Below, piece by piece: positions 46,201-58,219 of a stretch of 64,000 nt of DNA. Source of the stretch: Arcuatula senhousia (lineage: Eukaryota; Mollusca; Bivalvia; Mytilida; Mytilidae). The notes under the pieces were generated by a model. The model was given only the letters and a program-made list of their open reading frames with translations. It searched no databases and was not told where the DNA came from. Position 1 is the first letter of the stretch, and each line of letters opens with the position of its first letter. The translations under genes and the position numbers were made by a program. The stretch covers positions 38,841,275 through 38,905,274 of the forward strand of contig OZ020308.1 of the NCBI GenBank assembly GCA_963971305.1. The letters are read 5' to 3'.

Positions 46201-49200
46201 AAATTATGTACAGTCAAATAACAAAGAAGTACTGTTAGGTTTTAATTAGTTTACAAAATAGTGGTATATAATGTAAAGAACTTTGGTTTGCAAGCAACCC
46301 CAAACATTACTAAAAAATGATGAAAAAGAGAGGTTTGATATCAGCTTTGACACTATAAAATACTGATTTACCCATAACTTTTATGAAATGTCCATACAGT
46401 CAGGACCAATTATATTGACATTTACATTGTATAAAGTTGCATACATGTCTAAATTGTGTTTACATGTATGACTCTTTCGTTTTATGGCAGGTTTTAAACA
46501 TGTTATAAAAAAGGCAAAATTATTTCTTTAAATTGCTTCTTTAATATTTATAGAATGTACCAGGACAAGTTAGCCCATCTTAAGAAACAGCTACAACAGT
46601 TACAAGATGGTACCCTCCCTGAGTATATCAAGAAAAGGAGAAAGATTGAACAACAGTATAAAGAGAGGATAAGGCTTAATGAAATATGGAGGGATTTTGA
46701 GGTAGAAAATACAATTGAAAAAAGGCTATTTTGACCTTAATTTTGACAGTAATTACATATGTAAAATTGTTGCTGAACTAAATGTCACATACATAGTAAT
46801 AATTGTATAATGTAAGGGATATTTTAGGGTGAACACCATTGTTTGTGCGATTGTTGTGTATAGTTAGTAGGAAAAAAATCTTTGATATAGATCAGCACAT
46901 TTCCTTTTCTACGTATATCTCATAAAGCCATTGCCTAACCTGCAATGATTTAAAAATTGTTACTCCTGTTTTTCTGATTTTTGATTATCTGATGGTGAGT
47001 CATAAGCAATAGGCAGGCAAGGAAAATATTCTGTTGCTCACTTAATTCCTTATTTAAAAAATCCAGCCATATCTGTTGTTGATCCATTTTAATGTCTTAC
47101 ATAGATGGAGGTGGTTGAAAGAGAATATATCAAGGAGAAAAAAGCTACTGCAAAGGACTTTGAGGTATGAACAGGTTATGTTAGAAATATAAGATTTACT
47201 CAACTTTTTAAATGCAATTCTCCAGTTAAAGCACTTTTTGGTTTCAAATACTTGTTTATACTTTTCTACATGTACATGTATTATACATTTTTATAATGTT
47301 TTGTGCATATTGATAAAATGATTGACTTTGAAAACTGCACCAACAAAAACTTATTATCATATAAAAAAAACTTCATAACAGTTACGTCCAGTGTGCATTA
47401 AATCCTTTTATTCTACAATGATGTGACTTGTTACCAAAAATAGGGGTCAAATTAAGCAAGATGGTATTTGGGATACTAACCAAATAAAGCTTTGGTACCC
47501 AATTTCAACAGTTCCAATGGAAAATGTAGTTGTATACTTAGTCCCCGATGTAATAATGGGATGTTGTGTGGTACTATTTCCTGCCAAATTTGATGTGTTG
47601 AAAATTGGTAATTTTATTCATTTTAAAAGAAAAATCAAGTGTTCTATGATTACTGGATAATCACAATACACAGATCATTGCCAAAAAATATATAGAGTTC
47701 TATTCGATTTGGTCAACCTTGCATTTCTACCTGTATTTAGCTCACCCGGACTGAAGGTCCATGTGAGCTATTGCCATCACTTGGCGTCCGTCGTCGTCGT
47801 CCTCCATCGTCGTCGTTAACTTTTCTTTGAAAATCTTCTCCTCCGAAACGACTGAAGGGACTGCTTTGAAACTTTGCACACTTCATCTATGGGATGTCCT
47901 CTACCAAGATTGCACAAATGGTGACTGCCGTCCAAACAACATGGCCGTCGTTACTAAAAATAGACTAGGGGGGGTCAGACTACTGTTTTTGGCTTGTAAA
48001 TCCAAAAGTATAAGAGATAGATGAAATCTGATGCCCCGCTACTGCTTCAGCATCAAAAGCTCTACAAAAGTCTTCATTGAGTCGAAGTTGTCAGATGACC
48101 CCTTACAGGAGTTACAGCCCCTTAAAGGTGAAAAATAGCATTTTTTCATGTATTGGCCTATAGAATGAAAACTATTACAGATAGATAAAAGTTGTTGCTT
48201 GCATAAATGTTCAGCTCATTTAGCTCTACAAAAGTCTCCATAGGGTTGAAGTTGTCAGATGAATCCTTATAGGGGTTACAGCCCCTAAAATAACGTTTTT
48301 CATATTTTTGGCCTATGGAATGAAAACTATAGCAGATAGAGAGAAGCTGTTGCTTGCTTAAATGTTCAGCTCATTAAGCTCTACAAAAGTCTCCATAGGA
48401 TCGAAGTTGTCAGATGACCCCTAACAGGGGTAAAGCCCCGTAAAATGACATTTTTTTATGTTTTTGGCCTATAGAATGAAAACTATAGCAGATAGAGAGA
48501 AGCTGTTGCTTGCTTAAATGTTCAGCTCATTAAGCTCTACAAAAGTCTCCATAGGATCGAAGTTGTCAGATGACCCCTAACAGGGGTAAAGCCCCGTAAA
48601 ATGACATTTTTTTATGTTTTTGGCCTATAGAATGAAAACTATAGCAGATAGAGAAAAGCTGTTGCTTGCTTAAATGTTTAGTTCATTTGGCTATACAAAA
48701 GTCTTCATAGGGTCAAAGTTGTCAGATGAGGTCTTAAATAACCCTTTTGACGTTCACATTCATTTTCAGCTTAAAATCTGCATTTTCTAAATTTTTGCTT
48801 GAACAAATACGGGTAAGATGGTACACATGTTATATATCATTGCGAAGCTAATAAAGTTTGCTGTCTAATGCTGGTATAAAACCTTCACCATCAAGGATTA
48901 CTTTTTTCGCAAAGTTGGATTGTTTACAAAATGCTCAAAATACCCTTTTTACCATGCTTTCCGGTCTTCCACATGAAGCCTTTTCACACAGCCATGTAAA
49001 CAAAATTCATACACTTGTCAAAAATCAATCAAGGATATTTAAAATGAGTGAATCTTTAGGTTTGATTTGATTGTACACATGATTCCATTGTTAATCCAAT
49101 AAAACTTTGACAATTACAAACAATAACACTGCACTTTTTATTTTTAATGGACTATTTGAGGGAGGGACCAATTGACCCGGAAGGGGTTAATGAGACCTGA

Positions 49201-52200
49201 CCCCTTATAGGGGTTACGGCCCCTAAAATAATGTTTTTTCATGTTTTTGGCTTAGTGAATGAAAACTATGGCAGATCGAGAGAAGCTGTTGCTTACTTAA
49301 ATGTTCAGCTCATAAAGCTCTACAAAAGTCTCCATAAGATCGAAGTTGTCAGATGACCCCTTATAGGGGTAACAGCCCCTTAAATGATGTTTTTTCACGT
49401 TTTTGGCTTAGTGAATGAAAACTATAGCAGATAGAGAAAAGCTGTTGCTTGCTTATATGTTCAGTTCATTTAGCTCTACAAAAGTTTTCATTGGGTCTAA
49501 GTTGTCAGATGACCCCTTATAGGGGTTATGGCCCCTAAAATAACGTTTTTTTCATTTTTTGTGGCCTATAGAATGAAACTATAGTAGATAGAGAAAAGCT
49601 GTTGCTTGCTTAAATGTTCAGCTCAATTAGCTCTCGAAAAGTGTTTACATGTTTAGGGTTGACTCAAGACCAGGTGAGCGATTCAGGCTCCTGGGAGCCT
49701 CTTGTTAAGACTTGCCCAAATAACTTCTATATTCTTTACTTAGCAATTCAATATATTGTATATTTATATGCAATAGGCGGCTTGAAAAATCCATGACATT
49801 AAAAACAAAATGCTCTATTTTTATTACAGGAAAAGAAAATAGACCTCAAAGAAAGTCTTATAGTAGAATATGAAGATAAAGCCAGGATTATAGAAAATGA
49901 GAGAAATTCACTGGAGCTTACAGGCAGTAGTAGGTTTTATCTATGTTTATAGACATTTGTTCATTTTGTTGAAAGTAATACAGCTTGCGTTCGACATTCA
50001 AACCCAGGGAGCCCCAGGTAGGAAAAATGTACTCACTTGGGGAGAACTGAGAACAACCTGGGTAATGACGTATTATACCTAGGTTGTTCCAAATGTATTC
50101 TTTTGTTTGTTAAAAAGATCATTGCTGATATAAAACAGATGTCACCCACGTTCTGTTTCATATTTCAACCCAGGAAAAATAATCTACCCAGGCTACCTAT
50201 GGAAGGAATTCAAACGCACCCACAGTTGTAAATTCAAAATTATCCTGTTTAGTTTTACATGAACAATCTGTATATGCAAATCAGTTTGATGAATTTCAGT
50301 CTTGGACTGGAGATTGAGCTTAAGTCATAAACCCCAAAAAATGTCTTATATGGAAAGCTTGTGATATCTAGCTGAAAGAGTAACCATGTACTGATAATAC
50401 TGTTTACCAACAAAATATGGATGAGCAAAAATGGTCAATCTAGATGCAAATAACAACAACAAAAACGTATACACAAAAAAATAATTAAAAAACAATTAAT
50501 GCAAAGATAAAAAAAAATCTGAAATATTGCAGGGTTTGTATAGCATTATTATAAAACTGACATCATAATTAGCTAACAAATCACAGGCTTTATTATTAAT
50601 CCATTTTAACATCCAATTTTAGTATTTACATATCCATTTTTTCAGACTTTCTACTAACGGACACATTAGAATCTAAACCTCCATCTACGAGACGACTTAG
50701 GCGGAGACCTAACGACCCAATGCCATTGCCGGAGAAAAGAAGAAAAGCATCACCTAATATCCTTTTCTATAGAACATCTGTCTTCTTGAATCTACCTAGT
50801 ACAAAGGTGGTGGTTTAAAAAGGATAAAGAATAACTAGAAAGTGACAAATCTGTCATTATTTAACGTATTTTAGATGTAGAATAGATGGTTTTATAATTT
50901 AGAAACTAAAAAGTAGACTACAGGTATAAACTTTAAAATTTGTCTGTTACATGCTTTAAAGACAGTGAAAACATTTTATTGGTATCTTTATTAGAAGAGT
51001 TTGGGAATTTTTTAATAGAATGAAGATTTTATTTGTCCATTTCAGTCTTAATACAAATGAATCTGAATGAAGCAGGCAATTTTTTTTTAGGCTAAATAGA
51101 TGGATGGCTTCTGTAAAAAGCAATACTATATATCTGTCTTGTTTTTCTTAACCAATGCACTTCAATTAGATTTTTATTTGGATGATTCTGACATTTTGGA
51201 AGATTTACGAATTATAAACAAAGTTAGTGGCAAGCCCTTCACCAAGAAAATCATACAGTCGCCTCCTAGTCCGGTTGAGAACTGTGTTGAGCTAAAAATA
51301 GAAGATGGCCGTTTGTTCTACGATAAACGATGGTATGTAATAAACAGCTCTTTCAGTTTTATTAAAATATTCAACAAGAGCAAACAGAACTAAGTAGTTT
51401 CATACACAAGAAAATTGTAATGATTCTCAATTTCTGACTTGATGTAGGTATAACAAAGGAAATTATTGAATCATTTGAATGAGCTATATTAGATGGCACC
51501 ACACTTACCCAGGGCCGTAACTACCACTGAGGCAACGGAGGCAACTGCCTCCTCCAGATTTACAGCAAAAAAAAAATAATAAGTGTGTTTTTTTACTTTG
51601 AAAAATCCAATTCTAAAATTAATTAAATCGCACAAAGTCAAGAAACACTGTTACAACTATAAATCATAAACATATGTACACATATCTTTCGTTTTAAATA
51701 TCCGGATTTTTTTCCTAAAGATATCCGACATTGGTCGTTTATTATTGTTTTCCCGCGAAGTGTCAACATTGCAAACTGAGCACAGTCGACTCATATTGAA
51801 AGAATCAGACAATCGAGGTGAGTGTAAAGTGCATAAAATAGCACATTGATGATAATTTGATATATGTTTTATCAATTAAAATCTATAAAAGATTTTATAG
51901 AGACTCAGAGTACGTGTTCAACACGTGTACTCTGAGTCTCTAGTGTTCGTAGAAGAACGTCCTTCGAGCAACAATGAAAAAAGTAGAAAACCTTGAGAGA
52001 GTATCCGTCAAAGTAATTAAAGATGTTCACATTATTTCAAAAAGTCAAACCCAGGCAGTTATGAATTTTAACAAATAATTATTAAATTCCATAGACTGAT
52101 GTATGCATAATTATTTAGTATTTGTCTAAATTTAAGTTTTTCATTCCGAAATTTTTCAGTCGAATAATGAAGGCACCGGCGCGCTGCCCGCATCGAGAAG

Positions 52201-55200
52201 TTTTCTCTGTGTCTGTCCGTCCATACATCATTCCTTCAACATTACTTAAACTCAAAAACTTTACAACACGGTTAACCGCTTTCCTACCTTGTCAGAATAA
52301 TAGTTTATTAATTGTCTGTATTTATCCCTCAGAACAAATTAAAATTTTACAAAAAGTCACTTTTAATATGTTCTTGCAATAATACATGTTGTGTTACGAT
52401 ATCTGGTACAAGGTGTACTTACAGTAAAATAAATGTAGTTCTGATATTTGTGAAGTCTGGCTTTTTTCATTTAAAATAGGTAATATGTCCAAACAGTCGT
52501 CACTTGATTTGTATTTCAAAAGTAAACACCCTAAAGAGCATCCTGAAGTATCATCGGAAGATGCTCCCTGTACATCTTCAATCGCTGAACCAAGCATACA
52601 ACCTTCTCATTTTGCATCTAGTTCAAAACAATTATGTGAAGAGGATCCAACAAAAATGATTAACAAACCCCTGTCAGACGGCGAACGTCAACACCTTTTA
52701 GAACATAAATGGACACCAGATTCAAAGTTTGACTATCCGCTGAATTCTCAAGGAAGACGTTATAATATAAAATGGGAAGAAAGGCAACCTTGGTTACGTT
52801 ATTCGCCTTCAGATGACAGTGTTTTTTGTGCTTATTGTATTGCCTTTCCGGCAACAGTTTCAGAAAAAAATCCTGAATTCATCACATGTGGTTTTCGAGA
52901 CTGGAAAAACGCTTCCGGAGAAAAACGGGGAGCTCTGGAAAGGCATTCAAACTCTGAAAGACATCAGACTTCCCTAGAAAAAAGCGAAAAGTTTTTGATG
53001 ACAATAAAAGGAGAGACTGTCCCTGTCACAGAAAGCATTAGTAAGGCATATCAGGAAAAAATTCAGAAAAACCGTTTGTTGAAGTTACTCAAACAGACGC
53101 CGAAACTATTTCAAATGCAGTTTTACATAGTCTTGGACAGGAATGGGGGTTCGATTTGACAAAGTTGCGAGGACAAGGCTATGACGGTTGTGCCACAATG
53201 TCAGGTGAGATTTCCGGAGTACATGAACGTGTTAAAGATTCGTTCCCAGAAGCTAAATACTTTGTCCATTGTAGTTCACATCGTCTGAACTTGGTTATAG
53301 TTAATACATGCAATAAAGTTGTTGAAGCTAGAAACACTCTAACCATACTTGGTAAAATAACATGGTTTGTATGTGGCGTGAGCAAACGTAAAGCTATTTT
53401 AATGCAGGAAGTTCAGCAAGGGAACAAAGAGTTAGACTTTGATCTTCTTTATGACAACGAAGAAACACTTTTTGAAGCTGCAATGCGACAGAATATGATG
53501 CCAAAGCTATCCGAGACGAGATGGACTTCTAGGGTTGATACACTGTCTTGGCTGCTTACACATTACAAATCTCTCATTGCCGTCCTCGAAATCATTAAAT
53601 CAAGATCAAAAGGTCAAGCTGCAGCTGATGCTTCTTCTTATCTTGCCGTTTTACTAAAGTTTGATTTCATCGTTGTAACGGTAATGTTGCAGTACACTCT
53701 GGGCTACATTCGACCATTATCAATTATTCTCCAATCCGAGACTTGTGATTTGGTGAAGGCTCACCAAGAGGCTAGAGATTTACTTCAGATTTTTAGTAGG
53801 CAGAATCTGATAATAAGTTTCACGATCTTTATGAAAGAAGCGTATCAATCGCAAATGAAGTCGAAGTAGAACCAACAAAGCCAAGAACTGCACAAAGACA
53901 ACGGCACAGAGCGAATGCCCAAATCGAAGGTATAGAAGAACATTACCGTGTCAACTTTTTCTTACCGTTCATCGACCATATTATTACACATTTGAATGAA
54001 CGATTTCCTGACGAACTTAAATCTATGTTCTATGGTAACTACCTTGTACCATCGCTCGTTCAGAAGTTAAACCAACAAATAATTCTAGACATGAAAACGG
54101 AATACATCACCGACTTGCCATTCCCCAACGACTTTGTGCAAGAGGTAGAAAGATGGGTTAGGAAATGTAATAATTTAAATCTTCCTGATTCTGTCAAGAC
54201 ACTGACAGCCGCAATAGCATATGCTGATCCAGATTTGTACCCGAACGTCAACACAATACTTAAGTTGATTTTAACACTGCCAGTTGGTTCCTGCTCATGT
54301 GAGAGATCTTTCTCTGCTCTCAGGCGTTTAAAAACTTGGTGCAGAGCCACGATGACCGAGAACCGTCTATGTGGTCTAGCTATGCTCCACGTTCACCGGA
54401 ATGACAATGTTGGGCAGGTAAATCCGGAAACGGTACTTAAAAGATGGGATATGGGAGGAAGCAGAAAGATTTATCTGGCGTTTGGTGCTGACTAGAAAAG
54501 ACTGATTAATTTGTTTACAATATGTTTAGACGGTTTTGTATTAAAACTTTTTTTCCAAGCATTCAAATTTATTTACTTAAGATAGAGGTACTATAATCCT
54601 AGCGAAGAAAATAAAGAAATACTGCAAAACTGGTTATTTTAATTCAATCTTGTTAAAACAAGGGGGAATGTGTAATTTTAGGTTCATTTTTGCAAAATTT
54701 TCTTTCTCCGGGGGGCAAGCCCCCCCCCCGGACCCCCCCGCTTCTTGGGGGCCTCAATCGGCGGCCCCCAAACCCCTGCCTCCTCTACACTTTGACTCTA
54801 GTTACGGCCCTGTTACCTGTTTCATTGCTTTTACAAATGTTAGGGTAAAAATTACAAAATAAACTGAATTTTTCACCTCAAAAGCATGTACCCTTGAATA
54901 GCCTTTTAAAATCAGTCAAACTTAAGAATAAAAAAAACTTTTGAAAAAGAATACTCTTGATTTTAAATTTTGAAACATGTTTTTCTGACTTCAAGTTAGT
55001 TATACACAATGTATTAAAAGATATGGTACTTTAACAGCTGTCAAAGTTAATATAACTAAGACACTATGATCTACAAACTTATGGCTAGTCATAACTACTA
55101 TGCTTAAATTCAAAAAGATGAATAATGTTCCAAGAAATGTTTTGTTTATTGTCCAGGTTCCATAGAAACCAGCCAGTATTTATTGAAGGGAAGGATATTG

Positions 55201-56769
55201 GTAAAATTAATGGTGTAATTACTGCCATTGGAACACAAGAGGTTTGTATTAATGTATCTGTGGTTGCTTTTGTAAATCATCATTTTGGATTTAACTGAAA
55301 CTTTGCAGGAATGATATATGACATGTTGGCAACAAACGATCCTCATTTTAAAATGATTTGATAAAAAACATGGCCGCTGTTACTAAAAATAGAACATAGG
55401 GTAAAATCACTTTAAAATGGCTTATAACTCAGCAACCATAACAGATAGAAAAAATCCAAAGGATCTTAGGCTCTTCAGAATTAAAAGTTCTACATTGGGT
55501 TGAAGTTGTCAGATGACCTTTGATAGGGGCTATGGCCCTTTTAAGGTAAAAAATAGCGTTTTTTCATGTTTTTGGCCTATATAATGAAAACTATTGCAGA
55601 TAGAGAAAAGCTGTTGCTTGCTTAATGTTCAGCTCATTTAGTTCTACAAAAGTCTCCATGGGGTCGAAGTTGTCAGATGACCCCTTATAGGGGTTACAGC
55701 CCCTTAAAGGTAAAAAATAGTGTTTTTGGCCAATAGAATGAAAAGTATTGCAGATAGAGAAAACCTGTTGCTTGCTCAAATGTTCAGCTCATTTAGTTCT
55801 AGTAAAGTCTTCATAGGGTTGAAGTTGTCAGATGACCACTTATAGGGGTTACAGCCCCTTAAAGGCAAATATTAGTGTTTTTTGCATGAAGAATGAAAAC
55901 TATTGCAGATAGAGAAAAGCTGTTGCTTGCTTTAATGGTCAGCTCATATAGCTCTACAAAAGTCTCCATGGGGTCGAAGTTGTCAGACAACCTCTTATAG
56001 GGGTTAATGCCCCTTTAAGGTGAAAAATAGCGTTTTTTCCGTGTTTTTGGCCTATAGAATGAAAACCATTGCAGATATAGAAAAGCTGTTGCTTGCTTAA
56101 ACGTTCAGTTCATTTAGCTCTACAAAAGTCTCCATGGGGTTGAAGTTGTCAGGCAACCTCTTATAGGGGTTACAGCCCCTTAAAAAGTGAATAATAGTGT
56201 TTTTTGCTTATTTAGAATGAAAACTATTGCAGATAGAGAAAAGCTGTTTTTTTGCTTAAACATTCAGCACATTTAGCTATACAAAAGTCTTCATAAGGTT
56301 GACATCAAGACCAGGTGAGAGATTCAGGCTCCTGGGAGCCTCTTGTTTAGTTGTTTATCTGAATAAATGAGTATTTGATAAGTATATGAAGTTATAAACA
56401 CTGTAAGTCCTATGTTACCCATTTATGTTAAAAAGAATGCTTAGCTTTTAGAACACACCAACCAACTGCAAACTAAATGGTACAGTGAAAGGTTCATTTT
56501 TTTCGTGTGGAACCTGTTTTCATGGTTTTTGTGGGTCAGGCAAACCACGAAATTTGAAAAAGTTATGCTTAAAAATGTTAGTACTTCCACAGTATAATTT
56601 TGTTTCTTATTTCAGATTAATTTTTCAGAAGTTGTCAATAGTACTATAATTCTATTCATGTATCTATTTTCAGATTTATGTTCGGAAGTTGTCAGATAGT
56701 TCAAAGATGAAGATATTTATGTCACAATTACAGAAAGGACGATATGTTTTACGTCGAAGACAAACATGA
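43297..56769 (+). CDS. SUDS3: Sin3-HDAC corepressor subunit SDS3, nine exons
   Basis: Exons 43297-43396, 46097-46163, 46554-46701, 47105-47164, 49830-49926 (or 49929), 50646-50798, 51170-51332, 55157-55241 and 56674-56769 give about 969 bp and 322 aa (human 328). SDS3 bridges and stabilises the nuclear Sin3-HDAC1/2 complex through a coiled coil. Seen: acidic N-terminus with [10 protein letters not shown]; coiled coil [20 protein letters not shown] through [10 protein letters not shown]; basic [10 protein letters not shown] segment; [28 protein letters not shown]; and C-terminal [19 protein letters not shown], all in family order. I chose ATG 43297 because the upstream in-frame Met at 43234 is not conserved-looking and would run through the ETS site. 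The exon 6 donor (CCTA|GTACAA) is weak, so that junction is least certain. Introns carry family A, C and hAT-like insertions. Confidence 0.93.
44673..45455 (+). mobile_element. Pearl-type element family A with 168-bp array (SUDS3 intron 1)
   Basis: 5' foldback TGTCGCCTGCAACGTG...GCAGAAGCGACATATAGG; CCGTCGTC/GCGTCGTC stretch; four modules with the phrase cgtcgcagttttcc at 44774, 44942, 45110 and 45278 (168-bp period); GCAGGCGACATAT (inverse of the 5' end); hairpin GCCTTCCGGGGAAGGC; TCCATCTAG and a T run. It is the best-preserved long copy of family A. Confidence 0.87.
47739..49704 (+). mobile_element. Pearl-type element family C, full length (SUDS3 intron 4)
   Basis: 5' AGCTCACCCGGACTGAAGGT with CCATGTGAGCTATTGCCATC forms the foldback. 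CGTCGTCGTC follows, then modules with gttgcttgcttaaatg at 48349, 48505 and 48661 (156-bp period) and more beyond. The 3' end reads gaccaggtgagcgattcag, hairpin GGCTCCTGGGAGCC, CTTGTT. A foreign ~460-bp block interrupts it at 48732-49193. Confidence 0.87.
48732..49193. mobile_element. Insertion within the family C element
   Basis: Sequence unrelated to the C modules, running between cagatgag and gagacctgacccc. ATGAG occurs at both junctions and could be a 5-base target duplication. Ends taaataacccttttgac and ggaaggggttaatgag are roughly inverted. No coding potential of note. Confidence 0.45.
51904..51942. repeat. Strong hairpin inside the hAT-like element
   Basis: AGACTCAGAGTAC and GTACTCTGAGTCT pair perfectly around an inner partly palindromic loop (gtgttcaacacgt). 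It lies about 540 bp upstream of the transposase start. Confidence 0.75.
52485..54495 (+). pseudogene. hAT-type transposase with TTF zinc finger, frameshifted
   Basis: One ancestral gene read in three frames. 52485-53050 codes the N-terminus and a TTF-type zinc finger ([20 protein letters not shown]). From about 53090 a second frame carries [19 protein letters not shown] and [13 protein letters not shown], catalytic-core motifs of this hAT group. From about 53805 a third frame runs to the C-terminal dimerisation region, [16 protein letters not shown]. Between the finger and the core, over 100 residues expected in relatives are missing, so there is an internal deletion as well as two frame changes. 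It resembles the ZMYM/TTF group of domesticated hAT genes, but this copy is dead. Confidence 0.85.
55290..56345 (+). mobile_element. Pearl-type element family C, 5'-truncated (SUDS3 intron 8)
   Basis: Begins within the C 5' region (tgaaactttgcagg, aacatggccgctgttac), with at least five modules containing gcagatagagaaaagctgtt, and ends gaccaggtgagagattcag, GGCTCCTGGGAGCC, CTTGTT. It starts only about 50 bases after SUDS3 exon 8. Confidence 0.75.
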
Positions 56770-57001
56770 TTTTCATTTCATTGTAGTTTAGAATCTCAAT
56801 TTTTGTACATATCATGAAAAGTAATATAAAGAATGTGCCATTTGTAAAAAAAATCTTGTTTTTTTAAGAAATTACAGTCTAAAAAAAATGTGGGTAATGT
56901 TATCTTAAGTTTTAAATTGATGGTTTAATTAATGTTCATCAGAACAGTTTGAAATTTTTTAAAGAAAATCTTAGTATATGAACAGCTCAAACAGCAGGTC
57001 A

Positions 57002-57007
57002 AATAAA
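57002..57007 (+). terminator. SUDS3 polyadenylation signal AATAAA
   Basis: AATAAA 233 bases after the SUDS3 stop, just before the retroelement end at 57018. Confidence 0.5.
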
Positions 57008-57017
57008 GTATTGTAGG

Positions 57018-57218
57018 AAAGAAGCAGAGGTACCAATGGGGTATCAGAATGTCAAAAGTCAGAAAGGGTAGATACAAAACCAGTAAACACAAACAAGAAT
57101 GGGACAAAAACAGACAACATGTCAAACAATGAAACATGGAAACAAAAAATAACTTAATATCAATCAACAACGTGAACTCCAGTCAAAACAAGAATGAACT
57201 CAGGTGCTCCGGAAGATA
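57018..57218 (-). mobile_element. Reverse transcriptase element, 3'-end fragment
   Basis: Matches 14158-14345 with scattered changes (agaagcagaggtaccaatgg, acaaaaacagacaacatgt, aactcaggtgctccggaaga). It breaks off at 57218, so it is a short 5'-truncated copy. Confidence 0.7.
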
Positions 57219-57286
57219 TGGACAAGCCTTATTTTATCCGTACATTAATTTTGATGAAGATAGTACAGTTTTGTTTGTAGAGTTTT

Positions 57287-58219
57287 TGTCTCGCCTGCGA
57301 CAAGTAGTCGCTGAAGGCGAGACATAGGTATTACTTTCCGGCAGCGGCTTACTTTTTGTAAAACTTTTGTGGACAATGAATTGCTTGAAAAGTATAATAG
57401 CTATGCATCTGATAGTAGGTATACAGACAGTTCATTTTATGGTCTACACAACTGTCACCATGCCATGTGATCCTGACCCCATTTCACGCTCCAGTGACTC
57501 AGTGAACTTAGGTCTTTTTTCAGGCTGTGAACTTTTTTTGTAAGATTTTTGTGGAAGATGAATTGCTTGAAAAATATAATAGCTAGGCATTTGATATTTG
57601 GTATACAGACAGTTCAGGTTATGTTCTATCCAACTCTCACCATGCCTTTTGACCCTGACCCCATTTTCACACTCCAGTGATTCTGTTAACTTAAGTCTTT
57701 TTAGGCTGTGAACTTTTTGGACGATGAATTGCTTGAAAAGTATAATAGCTAGGCATCTGATATTTGGTATACAGACAGTTCAGGTTATGGTCTACCCTAC
57801 TCTCACCATGCCACCATGCCTTTGACCCTGACCCCATGTTCATGCTCCAGTGACTCTGTGAACGGTCTTTTTTCAGGCCCTAGGCTATTTTGTAAGACTT
57901 TTGTGGAAGATGAATTGCTGGAAAAGTATATTTGGTATACAGACAGTTCAGGTTATGTACTACGCAACTGTTACAATGCCATGTGACCATGACCCCATTT
58001 TTACGCTCCAGTGACTCTGTGAACTTAGGTCTTTTTTTTTCAGGCAGAAAATTTATTGTAATACTTGTGTGGAAAATGAATTGCTTGAAAAGTATAATAG
58101 CTTGGCATCTGATATGGGGTATACAGACACAGTTTTTGTTTATATCAAGAAATGAAAGCTAAGGGTTGATTTTAGTGATGGTGCCGGCAGGCAAGACATA
58201 CTTTTAGTGGCCACACTTG
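57287..58219 (+). mobile_element. Pearl-type element family B, copy 2
   Basis: 5' TGTCTCGCCTGCGACAAG...CGCTGAAGGCGAGACATAGG, about five diverged 182-bp modules with small deletions, then GGCAGGCAAGACATAC, TTTTAGTGGCCACA and CTTGTTTT. It is more eroded than 27485-28822 but has the same ends. Confidence 0.85.

Larger units (their letters stand above)
51510..54812 (+). mobile_element. hAT-like DNA transposon, defective (SUDS3 intron 7)
   Basis: The terminal inverted repeat CAGGGCCGTAACTA is exact at both ends (14 bases), flanked directly by TTACC on each side (51505-51509, 54813-54817). It encloses a broken transposase gene on the plus strand (52485-54495). A C-rich/G-rich hairpin (ttgggggcc with ggcccccaa) lies near the right end. 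It is the only element in the window with most of a transposase. Confidence 0.85.
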
